A stretch of DNA of 64,000 nt from Syngnathus acus (lineage: Eukaryota; Chordata; Actinopteri; Syngnathiformes; Syngnathidae). The notes below the pieces were generated by a model. The model had not been told where the DNA came from, did not search any database, and was given only the letters and a program-made list of their open reading frames with translations. This document shows positions 55,801 to 64,000 of this stretch, one piece after another. Within the stretch, counting starts at the first letter, position 1. Every line of letters starts with the position of its first letter. Made by a program: the position numbers and the translations under genes. Location: assembly GCF_901709675.1 (NCBI RefSeq), contig NC_051108.1, forward strand, positions 1,178,001-1,242,000, written 5' to 3'.

Positions 55801-58800
55801 CCGTGCACTTTGAATGCATGTTTTGTCCAAAGGCCCAACAATGGCCGCCTGCCCTGCCGGTGTGCAGATAAGAAATGCCGAGCGCTCGTGTCATTGAATC
55901 AAAGCAAAGCAGCGCCGCCGGCTTGTCAGCACGCTATTGTGTAGCAAGAGTGGAGGGCTGCTCCTCTCAAGCACTTTTTGCAAAAAGGAAGAGGCTTAGA
56001 GCGGATCCCTGTTGCACTCCCACCACCACCAGATTGATGTCATTGTTTTCCCCCTCAGGCTCCATTTGGTCTAAACCTCATCAGCCGCAAACTGACCATG
56101 GAGCCCAAGGTGACGGTCAACGCCAGGATCGTCCTGGTGGGAGCGTCGGACACGGGCCTGTCCTTCCTGGAGGTGCTTTGTTTTTGGTGCGTGAGCCTCC
56201 AAAGCACATTGACCTCATTATTTGTCAGGAGAATCTTTTCTGCTCGTGGCTGGAGTGGTTCTCCAAAGTCAGATTGCTCTGATTGGACGCCCCAGGCAAA
56301 GATTTACTGGCCACCCCCAACAAACACCATCTGTGGGTCACTGTGCTGGTGTGCACAAAGTGACAGTGATGTTGGAGTCGTGTGAGCAACAACAACTCCC
56401 ACGATGCACCACAAGCGTAAACACGGGCGCAGTTTTTAATCCCGACTGGTCGCTCAGTCACGCCGTCCTTTAAGAAGCAAGATTAAAAGCCCTGACCTAC
56501 ATTTACAACCCAAATGATTTGTTCCACCAAATGCTACAAATTTATTCTGAAAAGTCATTAGCGCTTCTTGTTCCGCCTTTAATTAGCCTCCACTGTGTGG
56601 CTGTCAGCGCCCCGTGTTTGCCGCCGCTAACCGTTTGACGAATGAGGCCGTTAATGTCTGCCCGGCCGATGCCGGCTTGAATGATGTGGGCCTACCGGGG
56701 CCTCGTGCCAGAACCAGCCGCCAGGGTTTTTAGTGGGAACTATTTAGGTCCACTATATATCAAAAGTATGCAAAGATTGAGGACGAGGAAATGAGTAGGG
56801 CAAATTATTTAGGGCAGGACATACTATTGTAAATCTCCCCCCACCTCACCATTCCGGCCCGCTCCTCTCTTCTCCGGGACAAGGTCAGACGGATAAAGAG
56901 CTAGCTTGCGGGGTCACCGCCGGCCCTCTGTTAGCGGCTGATAACGCCTCATTTGCATGCGAGCGGCCGTGGTGCGCCTCAATCCTCCGTCTGCTGCAGA
57001 TTAACACTTTGCGCTCGGGCTAGCATGATCAGATTAGCCGCGTGATTTATTATGATCATCATTGCAGCCCTCATCTGAGATTCAACAACCTCACCCTCAT
57101 CTCCACGCACGGTTTCCCCGCTGATTGCGGCCAGGCCGGCGGCGAGTTCCTGTCCACCAGGTAAGTGCGCTCGGCACCGTGGTTGTTTCGGCGATCCGAC
57201 CGGGCGGTTCCGCTCCCCGCAGCCACGCCTACAGCCCCCGAGACATGGCGCAACTGCCGCTGCGTTCGTGCGTGACCGAGGTGGCTGAGAAGGTCGTGGC
57301 CATCAACAGGAAATCCAAACACGTGGTGGTGTCCAGCGGGGCTAAGATTCCCTACGATTACCTCATCCTCTGTACCGGCGTGCAGTACCAGGTATGTCTG
57401 GAACCGGAAGAGTCCATCTTCGGGCTTGAGTCAGCGCTTGTCTGTGTAGATGCCATGTCCAACGCAAGTGGATCAGGACCGGTCCGCCGCAAATGAGGAG
57501 CGGGAGGAATCGTCCTTCCCCCCCAGGTACACCGGTACCGTGCCCTCCAATCTGTTCACCCTCAGCGACCAGCACGACTGCAACGCGGCTCAACGTTGGC
57601 TGCTGGAGAACTTTGTGAAGGGGAACGGTACACAATCATCTGAAGAAAAGTTGTAAGAGCAGAAAAATGAGAGGTCGCTCAGTGTTGCCACCTTACAGCG
57701 AACGCCATCGTCTATGGGAACAGCCTCGACGTCTTCACCACCGTGGAGATGCTGCTCCGGGTCGGAGTGCGCGGCTCCTGCATCCACCTGGTGCTGACTC
57801 CAACCCAGCGCACCTCAGCCAAAGATTCGCCGCCTGCAAGTGATGTCGCAAGCGATGTCCATCCTCTTGAGAGTGATGTCACCGATGACCTGCCCCTTGA
57901 AAGTGACGTCACCAACGACCCGCCTCTTGAAAGTGATCTCAGCATAGATTTCCCTCCCCGGATCAATGATCCCAATGATTCGCCTCCTGAGAGCAATGAT
58001 TTGCCTCGTGAGAGTGACATTACGAACGATTCATTTCGGGAGAGTGATGTCACCACTGACCTACCTCTTGAGAGTGACATCACTAATGACCCGCCTCCTG
58101 AGAGCGACATCACCAATGATTCACCTCGTGAGCCTGACGTCCCCAATCACCCGTCTCCTGAGAGTGACATCACCATTGACCCGCCTCCTGAGCGTGACAT
58201 CACCAATGACCCGTCTCCCGAGGATGACGTCGCCAACGAACCGTCTCCTGAGGGTAACGCCACCAATGACCCGTCTCCTGAGCGTGACATCACCAATGAC
58301 CCATCTCCTGATGCTGACGTCACCAATGACCCGCCTCTTAAAATTGACTCGCCCACTGATTCGCCCCCTGAAATCGATGAGGCTAATGAATCGCCCCCTG
58401 TGATTGATTCACCCAGCGATTCACCCCCTGAAATGAACTCACCCAGCGATTCGCCCCCTGTAATTGACCCGCCCAGCGATTCGCCCCCTGAAATCGACTC
58501 GCCCAGCGATTCGCCCCCTGAAATTGACGATGCTAATGAATCACCCCCTGTAATGGACCCGGCCAGCGATTCGCCACCTGAAATTGACTCACCCAGCGAT
58601 TCGCCCCCTGAAATCGACGACGCTAATTCACCTCCTGAGATAGATCCGCCCGGCGAGGTCGATGTCACAAACGATTCACCTCCCGACGTCATCAACGAGT
58701 CCCCTCCCGAGAGTAACGTTGCCGCCGATTCGGCTCCTGAGACCGATGTCGTCGGTGGGCCGGCTCGGGAGAATGGCACTTGTTCAGAGCCGCCTCTCGA

Positions 58801-60572
58801 TGGCAGCGTCACCAACGAGCCGCCATCAGAACCCGATCTGGCCGGTGACCCACTCCCCAATGAGCTTACCTCGGAGTCAAACGGTTTCTACTTTTCCGAC
58901 GCGGGGGTGGAGAACGCGGTGATGGAGGCCATGAAGAAGGCTCAGGTGCAGATCCACCGCGACTGCCTCCTGATGCAGATGAACAATGGCGACCATCCTG
59001 ATCCTCTCACGTCCGTTTCCTTCAGCACCGACTCGGAACCTCTCCACCTGGCCTGCGGAGTAAGTCCAGCATCACATCAAGCCCAACTTGGCATCTTCTG
59101 ATGATGTCGTGCTTGCTTTCTCGTATTGTCTTCCCTTCAGCTGTTCGTCAACCTGTCCAACCGAGGTGTGGACTACGACGCCTTCAGCAGCATCAACAGC
59201 TCTTTCCTGGTGTTCGACGGCCGGCTGGTCATCGACTCCGCCTTCCGAACCAACGACGCCGCCATCTGGGGCGCCGGCCCGCTCACCAAGTTCTCCCGTT
59301 CGTACTACAGCGACGAGTGGTCGCACGGCAACTTCAACTCCAAGGAGGTGGGTCAGGAGTTGGCGGCCGTGTTGCTGACGCACTTTGACCCCACGCTGGA
59401 AGCCCCCTGCTCGACACCCAGCCCCGCGGACCGCCTCGTTCCCATTTACAAGCAGCCCAAGATCCAAGGTGGGCCTCAATGGATAGTGAAGTCGGATACG
59501 GGAACCAAAATGAAATATTCCCGTGATGGAATTTGAAGCCGAGTTCACACAAGTTCAGTCATTTTATGTTTGACGCGCACAGGTGGCAAGCTACCAGGAC
59601 GACTAAACTATCTTCACGTCACCAAACCGGCCGCCACCGGCCCGCATGGACCTTCCGCGGGACTCGTACGTCCACCCCATTGACCAGGTTGGCCTTGTTC
59701 CTCGGAGGTCCCCATTAGCTCTTTTTACGGCAGGCTCGACGCATTGCGACGGGTCATCCGGAGAGCGGCAACTACTTCTGCTTGCATCTGGACCGCAACC
59801 AGGTGGTGAAGACCATCATCTGCTTGTCCTTCAAGCCGCTCCCCGTAAGCAACCTCATGTGTCTCTACGGAAAGCACCAACAACTCCTCGGACAGCTTCT
59901 GGTCAGATTGCACCTGCGGCAGATAGACGACCTCTACAGGTACACACACACACACACGCACACACACACACACACACACTTGACTGTACGAATCAGCCTC
60001 GCCGCCCTCGTCTTTGGCGAGGACAGGCGGCGTTGTTGTGCGGTTTTGGGGGGGGGTAGATTGGAGGGGGGAGGCTTTTGTTTTTGCCCGTCTGCCCAAT
60101 CCACAAAGACAGTTTAGGGGCTGCATAAACAGATTAGGAGGCGGGGGACAATAGGGGGGGCATGTCTGGTGGGCTCCTAGGTACGGGGGGGGGGGGGGTC
60201 GTTAGTGTCGAAATATCAGAAGCAGGTCACACACATCCACAGATTTATTGCATCAGACTTCTGATAGTGATTGAATGAACTTTTTTCAGCTTCTTTAGGC
60301 AGAATTGGTGTTTAGCCATCTTTCACGACCGTTTCAACTACTTTGAGGAGGAGCTTCTTCAAGACTACGCTAAGGTTGGTCGAGCTCGAGTGTGAACCTT
60401 GTCAACATGCGCCGACCGCACTGACTTCCCGCAGGTTGACGGTGAGGATGCTTCCCCTCGAGACCTGATGAAGGACCCCGGCAGCAAAGCGGCGCTGAGT
60501 ATGAACGTGGCCAAATATTTGGCGTTCAATCGCAACCTGCTGCCCATGTTCCCCTGCCCCGATGACTTGTGA
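52808..60572 (+). CDS. cfap61: cilia- and flagella-associated protein 61 with a repeat-expanded linker
   Basis: CFAP61 is a component of the calmodulin- and spoke-associated complex of motile axonemes, needed for sperm flagella. Conserved blocks appear in the human order. Near the start is [20 protein letters not shown]. Near 53715 is [20 protein letters not shown], then [18 protein letters not shown]. Near 55205 is [19 protein letters not shown]. Near 55525 is [20 protein letters not shown]. Near 56095 is the Rossmann-like [19 protein letters not shown]. Near 57340 is [13 protein letters not shown]. Near 57700 is [20 protein letters not shown]. Near 59160 is [20 protein letters not shown]. 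Near 59275 is [20 protein letters not shown]. The protein ends [20 protein letters not shown] and DDL. A 1.06-kb minisatellite inserts about 350 residues after [12 protein letters not shown]-type wording. An acidic stretch is encoded at 54040-54180. Some small exons (55070-55140, 56700s) were not resolved. The neighbours crnkl1 and insm1 are as in human. Confidence 0.9.
56290..57060 (+). other. long cfap61 intron, no feature recognised
   Basis: About 770 bp lie between the GASDTG exon and the next coding block ([13 protein letters not shown]). Nothing other than ordinary intron sequence is seen. Confidence 0.5.
57808..58870 (+). repeat. cfap61: coding 30-bp minisatellite inside cfap61
   Basis: About 35 degenerate copies of a 30-bp unit encode a 10-residue repeat. 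The early copies read [10 protein letters not shown], the middle ones [10 protein letters not shown] and the late ones [10 protein letters not shown]. The period keeps the reading frame throughout with no stop. The product is an acidic, Pro/Ser/Asp-rich, surely disordered segment between the two halves of a nucleotide-binding-like fold. Human CFAP61 has only about ten residues at this point. The antisense strand is also open, a by-product of the repeat composition. Confidence 0.85.
59942..59980. repeat. (AC)n microsatellite
   Basis: An AC dinucleotide run with one interruption lies in a cfap61 intron, starting right after the DDLYR-encoding exon. Confidence 0.9.
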
Positions 60573-60997
60573 CATCATCGCAGGTGACTCACTTTCAGTT
60601 CTACAAATCAAAGTTGTCAAATCAATCACATTAGCATCACAAATGTGTTTAGCTTCTTTGTTATTTTTTATTATGAAAATCATTTAGCGATCTTGAATGA
60701 AGATGCGGTTTTTTTTGCTTTACCTCACTGGTGTCATAAGCTAAGTGCATAAAGGGTCAGAGGTCACGTGGCGTCGTGGGTCGAGGGGGCGCTGTGTATG
60801 TGTCTGTGTGTCACTTCAACACACACACATGAAAGCCCTCAGGTACATCTGCTTTGCAATCTGCCCCTCATAAACAACCCCCCCCTGCACACACACCCTC
60901 CTCTCCAAATCCATGAGGGAGAATGGGGGAGGAGGGAACACCCCTCTGATTGGTCGCAGATGAAGCAACAGGGAGGAGGGAGGGATTCAATGCGGCC
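60573..60997. other. intergenic cfap61-insm1
   Basis: Holds the cfap61 3' flank and the insm1 upstream region with short CA/TG runs. No cfap61 AATAAA was identified with confidence; ATTATT-rich sequence occurs near 60660. Confidence 0.45.
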
Positions 60998-61005
60998 TTT
61001 AAAAG
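60998..61005 (+). promoter_or_regulatory. insm1: TATA-like box of insm1
   Basis: TTTAAAAG lies 112 bp before the insm1 start codon, in the position expected for a short 5' UTR in this single-exon gene. Confidence 0.55.
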
Positions 61006-61116
61006 AGGACAGTTGTTGAGGAGCAGCAGAACCCGCTGAGACCGACCGGATCATCGCCTTGAGTCCCACCCCACCCCTTCCCACACACCCACAAAAGTGC
61101 CTTGAAGCTGCTCAAC

Positions 61117-62229
61117 ATGCCGAGAGGCTTCCTGGTCAAGAGGAGCAAGAAGCCCAACGTGGTGTCGTACCGCTCACGGTGCGAGGCGGAGGACCGGAAG
61201 CCTTTCGGAGATGCGTGGCGAGAGGGCGCACCCGCGTCCATGCGCAGCCGCTGGCCGCCGCCACCGCCGTCGGCATTAGTGGCGGCGCCGGAGCGCGAGA
61301 TTAAAGGCATCCGTTTCGGCATCCCGGAGGGGGCGTACCGGGCGCTCCGCAGCCCGACCCGGCCGACCAGTGGAGAACGGGAAGCCGAGAGGCAGCCAAC
61401 TTTGGGTTTGGGCTCGCCGGTGTCGGCCGAGGCCTTCCCCACCGCCGCCGCCGCGCTCACCGCTCTGGGACACCTCTTCGACATGGGCTCCAATACCGCC
61501 GCCCCCAAGAGGGCCACCGAGTCCGAGCGTAAAGTCAAATCGGGCGCCAAGAGAGCCAAAAACATACGGAAGCTGCACCTGCAGGACCACGTCACCATCT
61601 CGCCCGTTCTGGGGCTGAAGATCCGGGCCGTTCCGGCAGCAGAGCGCCGCTCCCCGGCCGTCGGTGACTTTGTGTGTCAGCTGTGCGGGGAAGCCTACGC
61701 CGACCCGCTCGGCCTGGCCCAGCACCGCTGCTCCAGAATCGTGCGGGTGGAGTACCGCTGCCCTGAGTGCGACAAGGTGTTCAGCTGCCCTGCTAACCTA
61801 GCCTCGCATCGCCGCTGGCACAAGCCCAAAGCGGAGCAGAGAGTGCGCCCGGAGCATGGGCGAGCGCATCCCGGCCCGCCGGAGTCCGGTTCCGAAGGGG
61901 AGGAGCCGCACGAGTGCGCTCAGTGCGCCAAAAAGTTCAAGCGTCACGCCTGCCTGCGTAAACACGTGGCTGCGCGGCACGCTGCCGTTGACCTGAGCGG
62001 AGCGGCCGGAGCGCAGGCGTGCCCGAAGTGCGGGGAGGTGTTCGCCGGCGCCGAGGCGCGCCAGCGGCACCTGCGGCCGCCGCACGACCTCTGCTGCAAA
62101 ACCTGCCCGGACGTCCTCCGCAGCTCGCCCGCGCTCACCCGCCACCTCACGTCAACCGGCGACCAATTTGCTTGCCCTATGATTGGCCGGCGACCAGTCC
62201 AACTTCAGCTGCAGCCGCAAGCCCACTAA
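61117..62229 (+). CDS. insm1: insulinoma-associated protein 1, with divergent last zinc finger
   Basis: This is a nuclear repressor that drives neuroendocrine and late neural progenitor differentiation. It is a single exon of 370 residues (human 510). The SNAG repressor motif MPRGFLVKRSKKPNVVSYR sits at the extreme N-terminus and sets the start; an in-frame ATG five codons upstream would bury it. Further INSM1 marks are SPTRP, LGSPVSAEAFPT, KNIRKLHLQDHVTISPVLGL and KIRA. Zinc fingers: CQLCGEAYADPLGLAQHRC (the atypical first finger), CPECDKVFSCPANLASHRRW, CAQCAKKFKRHACLRKHVAA, CPKCGEVFAGAEARQRHLRP and CKTCPDVLRSSPALTRH. The fifth lacks its second zinc-binding His and the usual Phe, and the conserved human C-terminus (ending VPVRPAC) is replaced. 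Polyadenylation signal AATAAA is at about 62232, almost touching the stop. Fish have a and b copies; this one is not resolved. Confidence 0.93.
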   Translation: MPRGFLVKRSKKPNVVSYRSRCEAEDRKPFGDAWREGAPASMRSRWPPPPPSALVAAPEREIKGIRFGIPEGAYRALRSPTRPTSGEREAERQPTLGLGSPVSAEAFPTAAAALTALGHLFDMGSNTAAPKRATESERKVKSGAKRAKNIRKLHLQDHVTISPVLGLKIRAVPAAERRSPAVGDFVCQLCGEAYADPLGLAQHRCSRIVRVEYRCPECDKVFSCPANLASHRRWHKPKAEQRVRPEHGRAHPGPPESGSEGEEPHECAQCAKKFKRHACLRKHVAARHAAVDLSGAAGAQACPKCGEVFAGAEARQRHLRPPHDLCCKTCPDVLRSSPALTRHLTSTGDQFACPMIGRRPVQLQLQPQAH

Positions 62230-62235
62230 GGCAAT

Positions 62236-64000
62236 AAACTAAAAGGTGGTTCTCAGTGCCTTTGCCCGCAGGAGGCCATTTTGTTTTGCGTCTTTGACAG
62301 TTTGGACTCAGCCCCGTTCCTTCCCCGTCCTCGCCGCACGTGTGCTGTTAGCACGCTGATGCTTCTTTAGCTTTAATGAGCATTTGCCTCTTCGGATCAG
62401 AAGGTAGCAAAAGAAACCGACTAGCTTAGCCACAACTGCCTTTGGACTAGAAACTGCTGTAATATTGCCTTATCGATTATCTTGAAGGTTTCTGTGTTAC
62501 CACTGCTCAGTATGTTTTGCTCCTATTTATGTATTTATTGATGTGCGTATTTATTCACATAAATTATTACTGTGTGTGGACGATATGTTTACCGTGGCTT
62601 TTTAGCAATCAACTCTGACCAGGATGCAATCATGACTTCAATTGATTGTTTTTCTTTTTGTGATCGGTAGCTGATATTATGCCGTGAGTGTTTTGCACTC
62701 TTTGCTAAATGTCCAAAAAGAATAAAAAAAATGACTACAACTGTTGCTGCTGCCATTGTGACCTTATGGAAACGCAAATATTTCGGGATCATAAAAAAAG
62801 AAAAGAAAAATGTGCCTTTCGCTCAAAGTCACCCAAAGCTGACTCGCCATTTTCATGAGGTCCAATTGTTTGGGGAGTGCTAGCTCGTGTAATCCGCCTT
62901 GCAGCTGCGCTGGGATGGCGGAAAATATGATTATAAAAGTATCGTGGTGCGGCAGATGATCGGGTCACCCGCCGCCATGTGCTGCAGATCACAGCTCCGA
63001 TTAGCGAAAGCTTAATCGCCTTCTCCGTGTCAAAGCTAATTAAAGAGCACCAGCTTGTTGGATTGAGCTTCTTTTCATTTCAACTTGAGTCGTCGTCACA
63101 TCGACCCCCTCCTGCCTCTCCCTCAAGACCAATCACCAGAAGTGACCCCTGCAAAGGGGGTTGGGGCAGTGTCTTATTAGAAGGGCCACCTGAGCCACTT
63201 GTCAACAGTTTGTCACCATAGCAACCCAGGCCCGATGACAACTGCTGAACATTGATTCCGCTTCTTGCTCATTCCATCACCGGCGAATTATTGATCTGAC
63301 TCATTTGTGATTTTGTCTGCGTCCTCGTCATGATTTGTGCACCATCATCCAATCCTCCAATCAGGGATGGGCTTCTTCTCCCTGTTTGCTTTGTGTCCTG
63401 GCTTGTCCCCATGCTCAAGCAGTAAACAAGCAAAGCCTTTACATTTTTGTATATTCATACTGTACATGTTAAGACATGCCAATGCTGATTGTGTGTGTGT
63501 GTGTGTGTGTTCGCACAGTAGCACTCCACACACACTGGAGACATCGTACGCCCCGGCAACACTAATGAAGGCAGGATGGAGTTATGGCGGTGACGGCGTA
63601 ATTGGACCTCAGAGACACTGGAAACTTGCTCGCCATCATCATCATCATCATTGGACATTTATTGCAAGGGTGTCCGAAGTGCAGCTTTGGGATTTTCCAG
63701 CGCTTATTTGGGTCCTCCTCATTTGCCAATCTGCTTTTCTTAAGTTTTCATCTTTTCACAAACCCAAGGTGATATGATTTTTCTATACGTGGCGCTCAGA
63801 AGGACGCCTTGCGGTCATGTTTGAGTCCGTCTGTTTGAAGAGTGGATGCTGTCCATCAAATATGAAGACAAATACTTGTTATGTTGTCCTTGTCTGTGTT
63901 GTTGTCCTCTAGCCAAAATACCCCTGCACAAGCCCCGGGGGGTGAGAAGCGGAGGGGCGGGGAATTGTTACCTGGCAGCTGGGCCGCAAAGATGTCGTTG
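62236..64000. other. intergenic downstream of insm1
   Basis: About 1.76 kb contain no coding exon I can support. The first 550 bp resemble 3' UTR. There is a TG run at 63490-63510 and an ATC run near 63636-63650. In human the next gene is RALGAPA2, but nothing of it is recognisable before the window ends. Confidence 0.5.
63490..63510. repeat. (GT)n microsatellite
   Basis: A short GT dinucleotide run in intergenic DNA. Confidence 0.85.

Noticed and set aside
57712-58860. Two antisense Ser/Gly-rich open frames opposite the cfap61 minisatellite
   Set aside because: Any 30-bp repeat without stops in one frame gives long frames on the other strand; the sense frame joins conserved CFAP61 blocks on both sides.
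1-64000. CRISPR arrays, bacterial operons, phage or conjugative elements
   Set aside because: Everything identifiable is spliced vertebrate gene sequence; the only regular repeats are coding FN3 exons, the cfap61 minisatellite and simple microsatellites.

Overview
The window is vertebrate nuclear DNA from a teleost fish, probably a percomorph. The evidence is compact introns with GT/AG borders, intronic short inverted-repeat elements, a tandem pair of fish-type C1q-like genes, and a miR-203 whose mature arm ends in the fish form (UUG rather than the human UAG). Gene calls rest on protein families and neighbour order recalled from knowledge; no database search was run. Exon ends with exact coordinates were read from splice sites by eye. 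Others are approximate.

Layout. 1-22.7 kb (minus): the 5' two thirds of a collagen XII alpha-1 gene (col12a1), with signal peptide, three vWA domains and 19 fibronectin III (FN3) modules; it runs off the left edge before vWA4, TSPN and the collagen tail. 23.3-26.0 kb (minus): cox7a2, complete in four exons. 26.5-32.8 kb (plus): a complete sarcomeric myosin heavy chain of 1,933 codons in a single exon, with a compact muscle-type promoter. 32.9-35.35 kb (minus): two tandem secreted C1q-domain genes. 36.1-41.0 kb: zbtb1 (minus) head to head with zbtb25 (plus). 41.16-43.06 kb (minus): an MTHFD1-type dehydrogenase/cyclohydrolase that lacks the formyl-THF synthetase half and has a mitochondrial-looking N-terminus. 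44.3-44.8 kb (plus): TATA promoter and hairpin of miR-203. 44.97-47.15 kb (minus): cep43 (FGFR1OP/FOP). 47.4-48.75 kb (plus): naa20. 48.9-52.26 kb (minus): crnkl1. 52.8-60.57 kb (plus): cfap61, carrying an in-frame 30-bp minisatellite expansion. 61.1-62.2 kb (plus): intronless insm1 with a degenerate last zinc finger. The rest is intergenic.

Neighbour order matches several human blocks: COL12A1-COX7A2 (6q), ZBTB1-ZBTB25-MTHFD1 (14q23), MIR203 (14q32), CEP43 (6q27) and NAA20-CRNKL1-CFAP61-INSM1 (20p11). Genes are often packed head to head (cox7a2/myosin, zbtb1/zbtb25, cep43/naa20, crnkl1/cfap61) or tail to tail (naa20/crnkl1).

The strongest candidates for something not well described are the intronless myosin, the synthetase-less and possibly mitochondrial MTHFD1 paralogue, the lineage-specific FN3 expansion in collagen XII, and the repeat-derived linker inside CFAP61.
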